A DNA stretch of 64,000 nt from Virgifigura deserti (lineage in GTDB: Bacteria; Pseudomonadota; Alphaproteobacteria; Dongiales; Dongiaceae). The position numbers and the translations under genes were made by a program. Position 1 is the stretch's first letter, and each line of letters starts with the position of its first letter. This document shows positions 16,403 through 25,432 of this stretch, piece by piece. Location of the stretch: the NCBI GenBank assembly GCA_003576685.1, contig QOZR01000012.1, positions 1 to 64,000 on the forward strand, read 5' to 3'. The notes beneath the pieces are model-generated. The model was not told where the DNA came from and searched no databases. It was given only the letters and a program-made list of their open reading frames with translations.

Positions 16403-18835
16403 ATGAAGAATCATGCGCGGGTGGTGGTGATCGGCGGCGGCGTCGTCGGCGTCAGCATCCTCTACCATCTGACGAAGAAGGGCTGGTCGGACGTGGTGCT
16501 GTGCGAGCGGACCGAGCTGACCGCCGGCTCGACCTGGCATGCCGCCGGCCTCCTGCCGCTCTTCAATATGAGCTACTGCGTCGGCCAGCTGCACAAATAC
16601 TCGGTCGACCTCTACAAGCGGCTGCCGGAAGAGACTGGGCAGGATGTGAGCTTCCACGTCACCGGCAATCTGCGGCTCGCCACCAACAAGGAGCGGATGG
16701 ACGAGTACCAGAAGTACTGCGGCACCGCGAACACCATCGGCGTCCCCTTCGAGATCATCGGTCCGAAGGAGGTCAAGGAACTCTGGCCGCTCTGCAACAC
16801 CGACGGCATCGTAGGCGCGCTGTACCACCCGCAAGACGGCCATATCGCGCCGGTCGACGTGACGCAGGCGCTGGCGATCGGCGCCCGCAAGGGCGGCGCC
16901 GACATCTATCGCGACACACCGGTTACCGGTATCGAGCAGAAGCCGAATGGCGAGTGGCTGGTCAAGACCACCAAGGGCGACATCACCTGCGAGCATGTGG
17001 TGACCGCGACCGGCAATTATGCGCGGCAGACCGGCGCCATGGTCGGCCTCGACCTGCCGGTCATTCCCGTGGAGCACCAGTACATCGTCACCGAGGCGCA
17101 TCCGGAGCTGATCAAGCGCAAGGAGCAGGGCCTGCCCGAGATGGCGGTGCTGCGCGAGAGCGACGCCTCCTACTATATGCGCGAGGAGCGCCAGGGCCTG
17201 ATCCTCGGCCCGTATGAGAAGCACGCCCCGGCCTGCTTCGTCGACGGCGTGCCGGACAGCTTCGGCCAGGACCTCTTCCCCGGCGATCTAGAGCGCCTGG
17301 AGCCCTATATCGAGGCGGCGATCAACCGAGTGCCGATCTTCGGCGAAGCCGGCATCAAGGACGTCGTCAACGGCCCGATCGCCTACACGCCGGATGGCAG
17401 CCCGCTGATCGGTCCGGCCTGGGGCCTGAAGAACTTCTGGCTCTGCGAGGGGCACAGCTTCGGCGTGACCGCCGCCGGCGGGTCCGGCTGGCAGCTCGCC
17501 GAATGGATCACCGAGGGCGAGCCCGGCATCGATCTGTGGGACGTGGACCCACGGCGCTTCGGCCCCTACGCCAACAAGCGCTACACCAAGATCAAGAACG
17601 AGGAAGCCTACGAGCACGTCTTCATCGTTCATTACCCGTTCGAGGAGCGCCCGGCGGCGCGGCCGGCGAAGGCGACGCCCAGCTATGACCGGCAGGCGGC
17701 GATGGGCGCCGTCTGGGGCCAGAAATACGGCTGGGAGCGGGCGAACTGGTTCGCGCCGAAGGGCATGGAGCCGAAGGAGGAATACAGCTTCCGCCGCACC
17801 AACTTCTTTGAGCCGGTGCGCGCGGAATGTCAGGCGGTGCGGGAGCGGGCCGGGCTGATAGACCTGACCGGTTTCTCGAAGTTCGAGGTCTCCGGACCGG
17901 GCGCCGAGGCCTTTCTCGACCGCCTCGTCGCCAACCGACTGCCGAAGAAGATCGGCCGCATCGCGCTGGCCCATGTGCTGACCGAGACCGGCGGCGTCAA
18001 GACCGAGTTCACGATCACGCGCTTGGCTGAGGATCGTTTCTATCTGATCAGCGCTGCGGCGGCCGAGCGGCATGACTATGACCTGCTGCTGAAGAACCTG
18101 CCGGCCGACGGCAGCGTCCGGCTCGACAACCTGACGCTCGGCACCGGCGTGCTGGTGCTGGCGGGACCGAAGGCGCGCGACGTGCTGTCGAAGGTTACCG
18201 ATGCCGATCTCTCGAACGCCGCCTTCCCGTGGCTGTCGGCCCAGGAAATCCAGATCGGGGTCGCGCCGGTCCGGGCGATCCGCGTCAATTTCGTCGGCGA
18301 GCTGGGCTGGGAACTGCACCATCCGCTGCCCTACCAGAACACGATCTTCGACGCGCTGATGGCCGCCGGCGAGGAGTTCGGCATCGCTCCCTTCGGCATC
18401 CGCGCCATGGACTCGCTGCGGATCGAGAAAGGCTATCGCTACTGGCGGGTCGATCTAACCACCGACTATTCCGCCTTCCAAGCCGGGCTCGACCGGTTCG
18501 TCCATCTGAACAAGGGCGAGTTCATCGGCCGCGAGGCGCTGGTCCGCGAGCAGCAGCAGGGGATTCCCCGCCGCTTCGTGACGCTCGCCGTCGACGTCAA
18601 GGACGCCGATCCGCTGGGCAACGAGCCCGTATACCAGAACGGCCAGATAGTCGGCCGCGCGACCTCCGGCGCCTATGGCTATGCGGTCGAGAAGAGCCTG
18701 GCGCTGGCCTATGTCAGCCCAGAGGTCGCGGCCCCCGGCACCAAGCTCGAGATGGAGATCCTGGGCGAGCGTTTCCCGGCGACGGTCATCGAGGAGTCGC
18801 CCTGGGATCCGGAGAACGCCCGCTTGCGGGCATGA
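16403..18835 (+). CDS. FAD-dependent dimethylglycine/sarcosine dehydrogenase-like protein
   Basis: This 810-residue flavoprotein is built like mammalian dimethylglycine and sarcosine dehydrogenases: an N-terminal FAD-binding DAO domain (about 1-370), a middle FAO_M domain, and GCV_T plus GCV_T C-terminal barrels (about 440-810) that bind tetrahydrofolate. The FAD motif VVIGGGVVGVSILYHL is at residues 8-23. His46 in STWHAAGL corresponds to the histidine that carries covalent FAD in this family. GGGAGG 6 nt upstream supports ATG 16403. The reaction is demethylation of dimethylglycine or sarcosine to the next lower amine with formation of methylene-THF. It stands alone and is followed by a strong hairpin. 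Which amine it prefers cannot be read from sequence. Confidence 0.88.
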   Translation: MKNHARVVVIGGGVVGVSILYHLTKKGWSDVVLCERTELTAGSTWHAAGLLPLFNMSYCVGQLHKYSVDLYKRLPEETGQDVSFHVTGNLRLATNKERMDEYQKYCGTANTIGVPFEIIGPKEVKELWPLCNTDGIVGALYHPQDGHIAPVDVTQALAIGARKGGADIYRDTPVTGIEQKPNGEWLVKTTKGDITCEHVVTATGNYARQTGAMVGLDLPVIPVEHQYIVTEAHPELIKRKEQGLPEMAVLRESDASYYMREERQGLILGPYEKHAPACFVDGVPDSFGQDLFPGDLERLEPYIEAAINRVPIFGEAGIKDVVNGPIAYTPDGSPLIGPAWGLKNFWLCEGHSFGVTAAGGSGWQLAEWITEGEPGIDLWDVDPRRFGPYANKRYTKIKNEEAYEHVFIVHYPFEERPAARPAKATPSYDRQAAMGAVWGQKYGWERANWFAPKGMEPKEEYSFRRTNFFEPVRAECQAVRERAGLIDLTGFSKFEVSGPGAEAFLDRLVANRLPKKIGRIALAHVLTETGGVKTEFTITRLAEDRFYLISAAAAERHDYDLLLKNLPADGSVRLDNLTLGTGVLVLAGPKARDVLSKVTDADLSNAAFPWLSAQEIQIGVAPVRAIRVNFVGELGWELHHPLPYQNTIFDALMAAGEEFGIAPFGIRAMDSLRIEKGYRYWRVDLTTDYSAFQAGLDRFVHLNKGEFIGREALVREQQQGIPRRFVTLAVDVKDADPLGNEPVYQNGQIVGRATSGAYGYAVEKSLALAYVSPEVAAPGTKLEMEILGERFPATVIEESPWDPENARLRA

Positions 18836-18872
18836 CACAACCGCAGGTAACATAACCGCAAAGGCGAATATC

Positions 18873-18901
18873 GAACGCCCGGACGAACAGTCCGGGCGTT
18901 C
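18873..18901 (+). terminator. Perfect 12-bp terminator-like hairpin
   Basis: The arms GAACGCCCGGAC (18873-18884) and GTCCGGGCGTTC (18890-18901) flank a 5-nt loop, 38 nt after the dehydrogenase stop. A loose T-containing tail follows (GGATCTTTTC at 18910-18919). Confidence 0.65.
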
Positions 18902-19020
18902 CGCTCATCGGATCTTTTCGCCGAGGCCATGAGGCCGATGGGCAGCAGTTAAGAACAAATTCGCGTCCGACAGGTAAGGCCGAATGCGGATATTATCTGC
19001 AACAAGTCATGGAGACCGTC

Positions 19021-20124
19021 ATGTCCACAAGAATGCTGCTGGCCTGTGGCGCCAGCATCCTTTGCCTTTCGGCCACCCAGGCCCAGGCTGAAATCGAGCT
19101 TGGCCTGGCGACGGCGCTTACCGGCCAGATTGCTGCGCTCGGCCAGCAGTCCCGTCGCGGCGCCGAAGCTGCGATTGAGGACATCAACGAGAAGGGCGGC
19201 GTCCTCGGCGAAGAACTCGTGCTCACGGCCGGCGACGATGCCTGCGATCCGAAGCAGGCGGTCGCGCTCGCCAATCAATTCGTGTCCGACGGGGTTGAGA
19301 TCGTCATAGGCCATCTCTGCTCCTCTGCCGCTATCGCCGCCGCGGACGTCTATGCCGAGGAGGGGACGGTGATGCTCACCGCTTCGGCAACGAGCCCGGC
19401 GCTCACCGCGAAAGCCTACGACACCATCTTCCGCGCCTGCGGTCGCGACGACCAGCAGGCCACCCTGGCGGCGGAGCTGATCCTGAAGCAGTTTCCCGAC
19501 AAGCGGATTGCCATCGTTCATGACAAGGGGGCCTATGGCCAGGGCTTGGCGATGGAGATGGAGAAGGCACTCGCCAATGCCGGCGTCACGCCGGCCTACA
19601 CGGGATCGATCGCGGCCGGCGAGAGAGACTACTCGGCGTTGATCACGCGATTGAAGGCGGACAATGTCGACGTCCTGTACTATGGCGGATATCATTCGGA
19701 GCTTGGGCTGATCGCCCGGCAGGCCGCGCAGCAAGGCTATGACCTGCAGCTGATTGCGGCGGACGGCCTCGCGACCGATGAGTACTGGGCGATCGCGGGC
19801 GAGGCCGGCGAGGGCACCCTGTTCACCTTCAGCCCGGACCCGAAGCGCAACCCGGAGATCACGTCCATTCTGGAGGAACTGCGCGCGGAGGGTCCAGAAC
19901 CCGACAATTTCACGCTCTACCACTATGCAGCGGTGCAGATCCTGGCTCAGGCTATCGAAGAAGCCGGCTCCGCCGATCCGGAAGCGGTGGCAGAGGCCCT
20001 GCATTCGGGAACATTCGACACGATCGTCGGCACCATGCAGTTCGACGAGCGCGGCGACCTGACGAAGCCGGACTATGTCTTCTACGAATGGAAGGACGGC
20101 AGCTACGACTACGCCGCTCAGTAA
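19021..20124 (+). CDS. Orphan branched-chain amino acid-type ABC substrate-binding protein (LivJ-like)
   Basis: This periplasmic binding protein has 367 residues and a Sec signal peptide (LLACGASILCLSATQAQA, cut before EIELG). The mature fold has family landmarks such as ALTGQIAALGQQSRRGAEAA and ASATSPALTAKAYDTIFRACG. A cysteine pair in ACDPKQAV and GHLCSS fits the LivJ disulfide. GGAG 6 nt upstream favours ATG 19021 over ATG 19009. No permease or ATPase gene adjoins it and a terminator follows. It may therefore feed the livHMGF permease encoded 7 kb upstream with a second ligand, which would be inference. It is unlike the Tat-exported protein at 8720 in length and signal type. Confidence 0.85.
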   Translation: MSTRMLLACGASILCLSATQAQAEIELGLATALTGQIAALGQQSRRGAEAAIEDINEKGGVLGEELVLTAGDDACDPKQAVALANQFVSDGVEIVIGHLCSSAAIAAADVYAEEGTVMLTASATSPALTAKAYDTIFRACGRDDQQATLAAELILKQFPDKRIAIVHDKGAYGQGLAMEMEKALANAGVTPAYTGSIAAGERDYSALITRLKADNVDVLYYGGYHSELGLIARQAAQQGYDLQLIAADGLATDEYWAIAGEAGEGTLFTFSPDPKRNPEITSILEELRAEGPEPDNFTLYHYAAVQILAQAIEEAGSADPEAVAEALHSGTFDTIVGTMQFDERGDLTKPDYVFYEWKDGSYDYAAQ

Positions 20125-20132
20125 ACCCGCCC

Positions 20133-20177
20133 GATCCCGCGCTCACCGCCAGTCCGGCTGGCAGCAAGCGCGGGATC
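20133..20177 (+). terminator. Two-tier hairpin after the orphan binding-protein gene
   Basis: An outer 10-bp stem GATCCCGCGC / GCGCGGGATC (20133-20142 and 20168-20177) encloses an inner GCCAG/CTGGC stem. It begins 8 nt after the stop codon and is followed by ATCTCTTG, a weak T-rich tail. Confidence 0.6.
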
Positions 20178-20255
20178 ATCTCTTGCTGATGCGGGGCGAA
20201 AGTCCTACGGTTCGCCATATCGACAACTGCCGACCGTAACAGAAGGCCAGACCTC

Positions 20256-21314
20256 ATGTCCGACCGCCTTGCCCGACTGCTCGCCTCGCGCCCGTTCCTG
20301 CTCGCCGATGGTGCGACAGGAACCAACCTATTCGAGGCGGGGCTGCAGACCGGCGACGCGCCGGAGCTGTGGAACATCGACCATCCGGAGAAGATCGAGG
20401 CGCTGCATCAAGGCATGCTGGATGCCGGCGCCGACATCATCCTGACCAACAGCTTCGGCGGCACGCGTCACCGGCTGAAGCTCCATAAGGCGCAGGACCG
20501 CGTGGCCGAGATCAATGGAGCGGCGGCGCGGATCGCCCGGCGCACGGCAGACGCGCACGCGGCCGCGACCGGCCGCGAGATCATCGTTGCCGGGTCGATC
20601 GGCCCGACCGGCGAGCTGTTCGAGCCGCTGGGGCCGCTCACCATCGCCGACGGAACGGAAGCCTTCGCCGAGCAGGCGCGCGCGCTCGCGGATAACGGCG
20701 TGGACGTACTGTGGGTCGAGACCATGTCGTCGAAGGACGAGCTTCAGGCGGCCGTCGCCGGCGCCGGCTCGGCCGGCCTACCGGTGGTTTCGACGCTGAG
20801 CTTCGACACCAACGGCCGGACCATGATGGGCGTGACGCCGGCCGAGGTGGCGACGCTCTGCCACCATCTGCAGCCGCGGCCGCTGGCCTATGGCGCGAAC
20901 TGCGGCGTCGGCGCGGCCGAACTGGTGGCGGCTGTGGTCAATATGAGCGCCGGCGCCGAGGACGGCGACGTGATCGTCGCCAAGGCCAACTGCGGCATCC
21001 CCTATTTCGAGGGCAGCGAAATCCGCTATGACGGAACGCCTGAGCTGATGGCCGACTATGCGCGCATGGCGCTCGACGCCGGCGCCCGGATCATCGGCGG
21101 CTGCTGCGGCACGAGCCCTGCGCACCTGAAGGCGATGCGTGCGGCGCTGGACAGCTACAGCCCGGGCGAGAAGCCGAGCATGCAAGACATCGTCGCCCGC
21201 CTCGGCCAGATCTCGACCGGTGCCGAGCGGCAGGCCTCGGGCGAAACCGCCGGCGAGGCGGAGGGCGGCAGCCGTCGCCGCAGCCGGCGGCGGGGCAGCG
21301 ACGCGGCGGAGTAG
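20256..21314 (+). CDS. bmt: Betaine-homocysteine S-methyltransferase
   Basis: This zinc-dependent methyltransferase (352 residues) moves a methyl group from glycine betaine to homocysteine, giving dimethylglycine and methionine. The barrel carries the three zinc cysteines: one in GANCGVG and two in GGCCGTSP near the C-terminal end of the domain. The N-terminal LLADGATGTNLFEAGL matches the homocysteine-methyltransferase family start. After the fold comes a polar tail of about 40 residues ending in SRRRSRRRG, which is not part of the catalytic domain. It stands alone on the plus strand, ending in a convergent junction filled by a dispersed repeat. Its product, dimethylglycine, is the substrate expected for the flavoprotein at 16403. 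Confidence 0.88.
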   Translation: MSDRLARLLASRPFLLADGATGTNLFEAGLQTGDAPELWNIDHPEKIEALHQGMLDAGADIILTNSFGGTRHRLKLHKAQDRVAEINGAAARIARRTADAHAAATGREIIVAGSIGPTGELFEPLGPLTIADGTEAFAEQARALADNGVDVLWVETMSSKDELQAAVAGAGSAGLPVVSTLSFDTNGRTMMGVTPAEVATLCHHLQPRPLAYGANCGVGAAELVAAVVNMSAGAEDGDVIVAKANCGIPYFEGSEIRYDGTPELMADYARMALDAGARIIGGCCGTSPAHLKAMRAALDSYSPGEKPSMQDIVARLGQISTGAERQASGETAGEAEGGSRRRSRRRGSDAAE

Positions 21315-21325
21315 GTGTGCCGATT

Positions 21326-21395
21326 CTCATCCTTCCACAGGCTCAGGATGAGGTTCTTTCCAAACTCCTCACGCTGAGCTTATCGAAGCATGAGG
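21326..21395. repeat. Dispersed palindromic intergenic repeat, copy 2
   Basis: Two units (21326-21353 and 21368-21395) of the CTCATCCTT...AGGATGAGG type fill the convergent junction between bmt and the HAD gene. Their palindromic form could serve as a bidirectional terminator. Confidence 0.8.
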
Positions 21396-21411
21396 GCCGG
21401 CGCGCTGAGCG

Positions 21412-22128
21412 TCAGCCCAGCACCGTCTCGATCTCGGCGATGCTTTCCAGGACGTAATCCGCCCGTGAGGCCAGGCTTTCGCGCGGGCTGGCGCCGGTAA
21501 GGACGCCGATCGCAAGGCCGGCGCCGGCGGCGCGGGCCATCTCCAGATCGTGCGGCGTGTCGCCGACGACAGCCACCGCCGCGCAGGGAACATCGACCGC
21601 GCGGCAGAAGGCCCGAACCATGCCGGGACCGGGCTTCGTCCCATGCCCCGTGTCATAGCCACAGACGAAGTCGAGCAGCGCCGAGAGTCCGAAATTCGCC
21701 ATCGTCTCCTCGGCCGCCGCATGGCTGTCCATCGTCGCGAGGCCGAGCCGAAGGCCGCGCTGCTTCAGGCGGGCGAAAAGTTGCGGGAGGTCGGTTACCG
21801 GCTTCGCGCTCGCGACGCCATGCCGACGGAAGTAATCGTCGAACTGCTGGGCAAGCGCTAGGACGTCGGTCCGCCCAAGCACCGATCCCCAAAGCTCCGC
21901 AAGCTCGCGATTCGTTCCCGCGGCCATCACCGAATGCGGATCGAGCCGCCCGGTCGCCGGATCGCGGCCGCCGATGGTCAGCAGATGCTGGGCCAACGCC
22001 GCATCGCGCCCGGCGGCCTGCTGCGCGACCGCCTCCATGGCCGGCAGCCAGGTCCCGAAGAAATCGAACAGGGTGCCGTCCTTGTCGAACAGGATGGCGC
22101 GGATCGGTTCAGGCAAGGCGGACCTCAT
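21412..22128 (-). CDS. HAD-superfamily hydrolase (phosphoglycolate-phosphatase-like)
   Basis: This is a 238-residue haloacid-dehalogenase-type phosphatase. Motif I is LFDKDGTLFD, with the nucleophile aspartate first; motif II is LGLATMDS, and motifs III and IV lie around KPGPGMVRAFC and VVGDTPHDLEMA. A helical cap is inserted after motif I, so it is a subclass I enzyme like Gph. The substrate is unknown. ATG 22128 lies inside a dispersed repeat, and an in-frame TTG at 22116 with ATGAGG upstream may be the real start. Repeats flank the gene on both sides. Confidence 0.82.
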   Translation of the reverse strand: MRSALPEPIRAILFDKDGTLFDFFGTWLPAMEAVAQQAAGRDAALAQHLLTIGGRDPATGRLDPHSVMAAGTNRELAELWGSVLGRTDVLALAQQFDDYFRRHGVASAKPVTDLPQLFARLKQRGLRLGLATMDSHAAAEETMANFGLSALLDFVCGYDTGHGTKPGPGMVRAFCRAVDVPCAAVAVVGDTPHDLEMARAAGAGLAIGVLTGASPRESLASRADYVLESIAEIETVLG

Positions 22129-22182
22129 CCTTCGACAAGCTCAGGATGAGGTCCTCATGTTGAGCTTGTCGAAACATGGGGG
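22123..22182. repeat. Dispersed palindromic intergenic repeat, copy 3
   Basis: Two units are present, 22123-22151 (CCTCATCCTTCGACAAGCTC...) and about 22153-22182. They lie between choV and the HAD gene, both minus-strand, and overlap the first codons of the HAD frame. Confidence 0.8.
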
Positions 22183-22218
22183 CCGGGGATCGGGTTTCCG
22201 GGTTTACGAAATCGGCTT

Positions 22219-23451
22219 TCAGCTCGCGGCAACCGCAGGCGTCGCGTCCGTCTGGCCTTTCAGGTCGGTCTGCTTCAGCATGCCGCGATAGATCTCATGT
22301 TCGCCGACGACGCCGAGCAGCCGGCCGGACTCGTCGAGCAGGATTAGCGGCCGGCGCGTCGTCTGGCGGACCAGGATCGCCGCCCGCATGGGCGATTGCG
22401 CATCGCCAGTCACCATGACTGTCGGCGGCAACTGAGCAAGGTCCAGATCCGGCGTATAGGCAACGAACCGGCCCGGCGCATCGCCGACGCGCAAGGCCAC
22501 GGGCCGGCCGGCCTCGTCGAGCCGGCAGCGGCAGCGTCCCGCCCGGTCGAGCAGCACGGTCGCGCCGTCGCCCGGATCGCGCGCGAGATCCTGCAACGGC
22601 CGCATCAGCGTACCGCCGGTCAGCACGTTCAGCGGATTCATTGAGGCGACGAACTGCCGGACATAATCGTTGACAGGCTTCGTCACGATCTCCTCCGGCG
22701 GGCCGAACTGGACGATCCGCCCCGCCTCCATGATCGCGATGTGGGTCCCGATCTTCAGCGCCTCGTCGAGGTCGTGGCTGACGAAGACGATCGTCTTCTT
22801 GAGGCTGCGCTGCAGTTCCAGGAGCTCGTCCTGCAGATGCTCGCGGATCAGCGGGTCGAGCGCCGAGAACGGCTCGTCCATCAGCAGGATATCGGCGTCG
22901 GTGGCGAAAGCGCGCGCCAAGCCGACGCGCTGCTGCATGCCGCCCGAGAGCTCGTGCGGGAACTTGTGCGCCCACTGATCCAGCCGGACCAGCTTCAGCT
23001 TCTCGGCGACATGGCTGTCGCGCTCCGCCTTGGACATGCCGCGGATCTCGAGGCCGAAGCCGACATTGTCGCGGATGTTGCGCCAGGGCATCAAGGCGAA
23101 CTGCTGGAATACCATCGAGATCCGTTTCATGCGCAAGCGGCGCAATGTGGCCGGATCGCAGGAGGCGACGTCGATGTCCCTGCCGCCGTCATGGACGAGG
23201 ACGCGGCCGCGGCTCGCCTTGTTCAGCCCGTTGATGCAGCGGAGCAGCGAGGACTTGCCCGAGCCGGACAGGCCCATCAGCACGCAGATCTCGCCGGTAT
23301 TGACGGAAATCGACGCGTCATGCACCGCGACCAGATTGCCGGTCGCCTCAAAGATCGCGTCCCGCCCCTCCCCCTGGTCGAGCATCCCCAAGGCCTTCTT
23401 CGGATCGGGGCCGAAGACGACATCGACGGAATCGAAAGCGACGGCGGCCAT
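22219..23451 (-). CDS. choV: Choline ABC transporter ATP-binding protein
   Basis: This 410-residue ATPase belongs to the ChoV/ProV group of osmoprotectant and choline importers. Walker A is MGLSGSGKSSLLRC, the signature is LSGGMQQRVGLARAF and Walker B is ILLMDEPFSALDP. The N-terminal VDVVFGPDPKKALGMLDQG is the pattern seen in ChoV. A C-terminal regulatory region of about 120 residues follows the ATPase, including a CBS-like segment (PLILLDESGRLLGVVGEHE). It is the last gene of the minus-strand choX-choW-choV operon, 4 nt after choW. It powers uptake of choline for the bet genes transcribed in the other direction. Confidence 0.9.
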   Translation of the reverse strand: MAAVAFDSVDVVFGPDPKKALGMLDQGEGRDAIFEATGNLVAVHDASISVNTGEICVLMGLSGSGKSSLLRCINGLNKASRGRVLVHDGGRDIDVASCDPATLRRLRMKRISMVFQQFALMPWRNIRDNVGFGLEIRGMSKAERDSHVAEKLKLVRLDQWAHKFPHELSGGMQQRVGLARAFATDADILLMDEPFSALDPLIREHLQDELLELQRSLKKTIVFVSHDLDEALKIGTHIAIMEAGRIVQFGPPEEIVTKPVNDYVRQFVASMNPLNVLTGGTLMRPLQDLARDPGDGATVLLDRAGRCRCRLDEAGRPVALRVGDAPGRFVAYTPDLDLAQLPPTVMVTGDAQSPMRAAILVRQTTRRPLILLDESGRLLGVVGEHEIYRGMLKQTDLKGQTDATPAVAAS

Positions 23452-23455
23452 CGGC

Positions 23456-24322
23456 TCAGCGCTCCTTCGCGTCGCCGGTCGGCTCGACCTGCTTCAGCAC
23501 GCGGTCGAGGATGATGGCGACGATGACGATGGCGAGGCCGGCTTCGAAGCCTTGCGCGATGTTGACCGAATTCAGGGCCCGCACGACCGGCTTGCCGAGC
23601 CCGTCGGCGCCGACGAGCGCGGCGATCACGACCATCGACAGCGACAGCATGATGCATTGGGTGATGCCGGCCATGATGGTCGGCATGGCATGCGGCAGCT
23701 CGACCTTGTAGAGCAGCTGCCACCGCGTCGCGCCGAAGGACTCGCCCGCCTCGACCAGCGGCTTCGGCACGCCGATGATGCCGAGATAGGTCAGGCGGAT
23801 CGGCGCGGGGATCGCGAAGATGACGGTCGAGATCAGGCCCGGCACCATGCCGAGGCCGAACAGGATCAGGGTCGGGATCAGATAGACGAAGGTCGGGATC
23901 GTCTGCATCATGTCGAGAACCGGCCGCAGGCCCGCATAGAACCAGGGTCGCCGTGCCGCATAGATGCCGATCGGCACGCCGATCGCAATCGAGATGGCCG
24001 TGGCGAACAGCACCAGGGCCAAAGTCTCGGTCATCTCCTCCCAGAATCCCAGGTTCAGGATCAGCAGCAGCCCCAGGCCGATGAGCGCCACCAGCCGCCA
24101 GCTTCTGTGCAGCCAATAGCCGAAGACGCAGAGCAGCAGGATCAGGGCAAGCGGCGGCGTCGCCGCGAGGAGGTCGACGAGCGCCTCGATCAGAAAGCCC
24201 AGCCCCTCGGAAATGGCGTCGAACAGCCAGTCGAAATTGTCGGTGATCCAGCCGACGAAGGCCTCGACCCACTTGCCGAGCGGAATCTTATTGTCGGTGA
24301 GGAATTCGTTCAGCCATTCCAT
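23456..24322 (-). CDS. choW: Choline ABC transporter permease
   Basis: This inner-membrane permease has 288 residues. A long N-terminal region begins MEWLNEFLTDNKIPLGKWVEA, typical of ChoW/ProW. About six transmembrane segments follow. The EAA loop that docks the ATPase is seen as VPKPLVEAGESFGATRWQLL. It lies between choX and choV. A 162-nt gap containing a dispersed repeat separates it from choX, while choV follows 4 nt after its stop. Confidence 0.9.
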   Translation of the reverse strand: MEWLNEFLTDNKIPLGKWVEAFVGWITDNFDWLFDAISEGLGFLIEALVDLLAATPPLALILLLCVFGYWLHRSWRLVALIGLGLLLILNLGFWEEMTETLALVLFATAISIAIGVPIGIYAARRPWFYAGLRPVLDMMQTIPTFVYLIPTLILFGLGMVPGLISTVIFAIPAPIRLTYLGIIGVPKPLVEAGESFGATRWQLLYKVELPHAMPTIMAGITQCIMLSLSMVVIAALVGADGLGKPVVRALNSVNIAQGFEAGLAIVIVAIILDRVLKQVEPTGDAKER

Positions 24323-24363
24323 GGGAAAGCGCCGATCTGTTGGAGTGCGGCGGGGTCGCTCCC

Positions 24364-24463
24364 CATCCTTCGCCCCTCGACAAGCTCGGGGTGAGGAGGC
24401 TCAGGATAAGGAACTCGGGAGTCGAACGAGACCCTCATGTTGAGCTTGTCAAAACATGAGGGT
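24364..24463. repeat. Dispersed palindromic intergenic repeat, copy 4
   Basis: A degenerate unit lies at about 24364-24410 and a well-preserved CCCTCATGTTGAGCTTGTC-type unit at 24432-24462. They are inside the choX-choW gap. The hairpin could lower expression of choWV relative to choX. Confidence 0.75.
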
Positions 24464-24484
24464 CCCATCGGCATCGCTTGAAAC

Positions 24485-25432
24485 CTAAACGCCGAGATCT
24501 TCCTTCACGGCGGCCAGGCCGTCCTCGCCCTCGATGGTCTCGACCCCGGCCAGCCACTCGTCGAGCACCGTCGGATTGGCCTGGAGCCACTCCTCCGCCG
24601 CATCTTCAGGCTGCATCCCGCCATCAAGGATCTTGCCCATCACCTCGTTCTCCATCGGCAGCGTGAATTTCAGGTTTCTGAGGAGCTTGGCCACGTTCGG
24701 GCATTCTTCCAAATAGCCCTTGCGGACGTTGGTGAAGACGGTGGCGCCGCCGAAATTCGGACCGAAATAGTCGTCACCACCGGCGAGATAGGTCAAATCG
24801 AAGTTGCTGTTCATCGGATGCGGCTCCCAGCCGAGGAAGACGATCCACTCCTCGTCGTCCACCGCGCGGGCAACCTGCGAGAGCATCCCCTGCTCGCTCG
24901 ATTCCACGATCTCGAAGTCGCCCAGGCCGAAGGCGTCGGCCTCAATCATGTCGAGGATCAGCCGGTTGCCGTCGTTGCCGGGCTCGATCCCGTAGATCTT
25001 GCCTTCGAACTGCTCCTGGTGCTCGGCGATGTCGGCGAAATCCTTGACGCCGGCCTCGGCGACATATTGCGGAACGGCAAGCGTGTATTTGGCGCCTTCG
25101 AGATTGGGCTCGTCCAACTGCACGACCGTGCCGGCCTTCAGATAGGGCGTGATGTCCCCGGTCATTGTCGGCATCCAGTTGCCGAGAAAGACGTCGATGT
25201 CGTTGTTGGCGAGGCTGGTGTAGGTGACCGGAACCGACAGTACGTTCACTTCCGGATCATAGCCGAGCCCCTCCAGCACGACCGAGGTCAGCGCCGTCGT
25301 CGCCGTGATATCGGTCCAGCCGACGTCGGAGAACCGAACCGTCTCGCAGGACTCCGGATCCGCGGCATGCGCGGCACCGGCAACAAGCAGGACCGTTGCG
25401 GCGGATGCGGTGAAAAGCGTTTTCAGGGCCAT
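24485..25432 (-). CDS. choX: Choline ABC transporter substrate-binding protein
   Basis: This periplasmic choline-binding protein has 315 residues with a Sec signal peptide (TLFTASAATVLLVAGAAHA, cut before ADPES). The fold is the ProX/OpuAC type. Aromatic residues that would form the box around the trimethylammonium group are in VGWTDITATTA, LGNWMPTMTG and LGWEPHPMN, at the spacing seen in ChoX. It is the first gene of choXWV and is divergent from betI-betB-betA across a region holding a BetI-type operator. This makes choline, rather than betaine, the likely ligand. Confidence 0.92.
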   Translation of the reverse strand: MALKTLFTASAATVLLVAGAAHAADPESCETVRFSDVGWTDITATTALTSVVLEGLGYDPEVNVLSVPVTYTSLANNDIDVFLGNWMPTMTGDITPYLKAGTVVQLDEPNLEGAKYTLAVPQYVAEAGVKDFADIAEHQEQFEGKIYGIEPGNDGNRLILDMIEADAFGLGDFEIVESSEQGMLSQVARAVDDEEWIVFLGWEPHPMNSNFDLTYLAGGDDYFGPNFGGATVFTNVRKGYLEECPNVAKLLRNLKFTLPMENEVMGKILDGGMQPEDAAEEWLQANPTVLDEWLAGVETIEGEDGLAAVKEDLGV

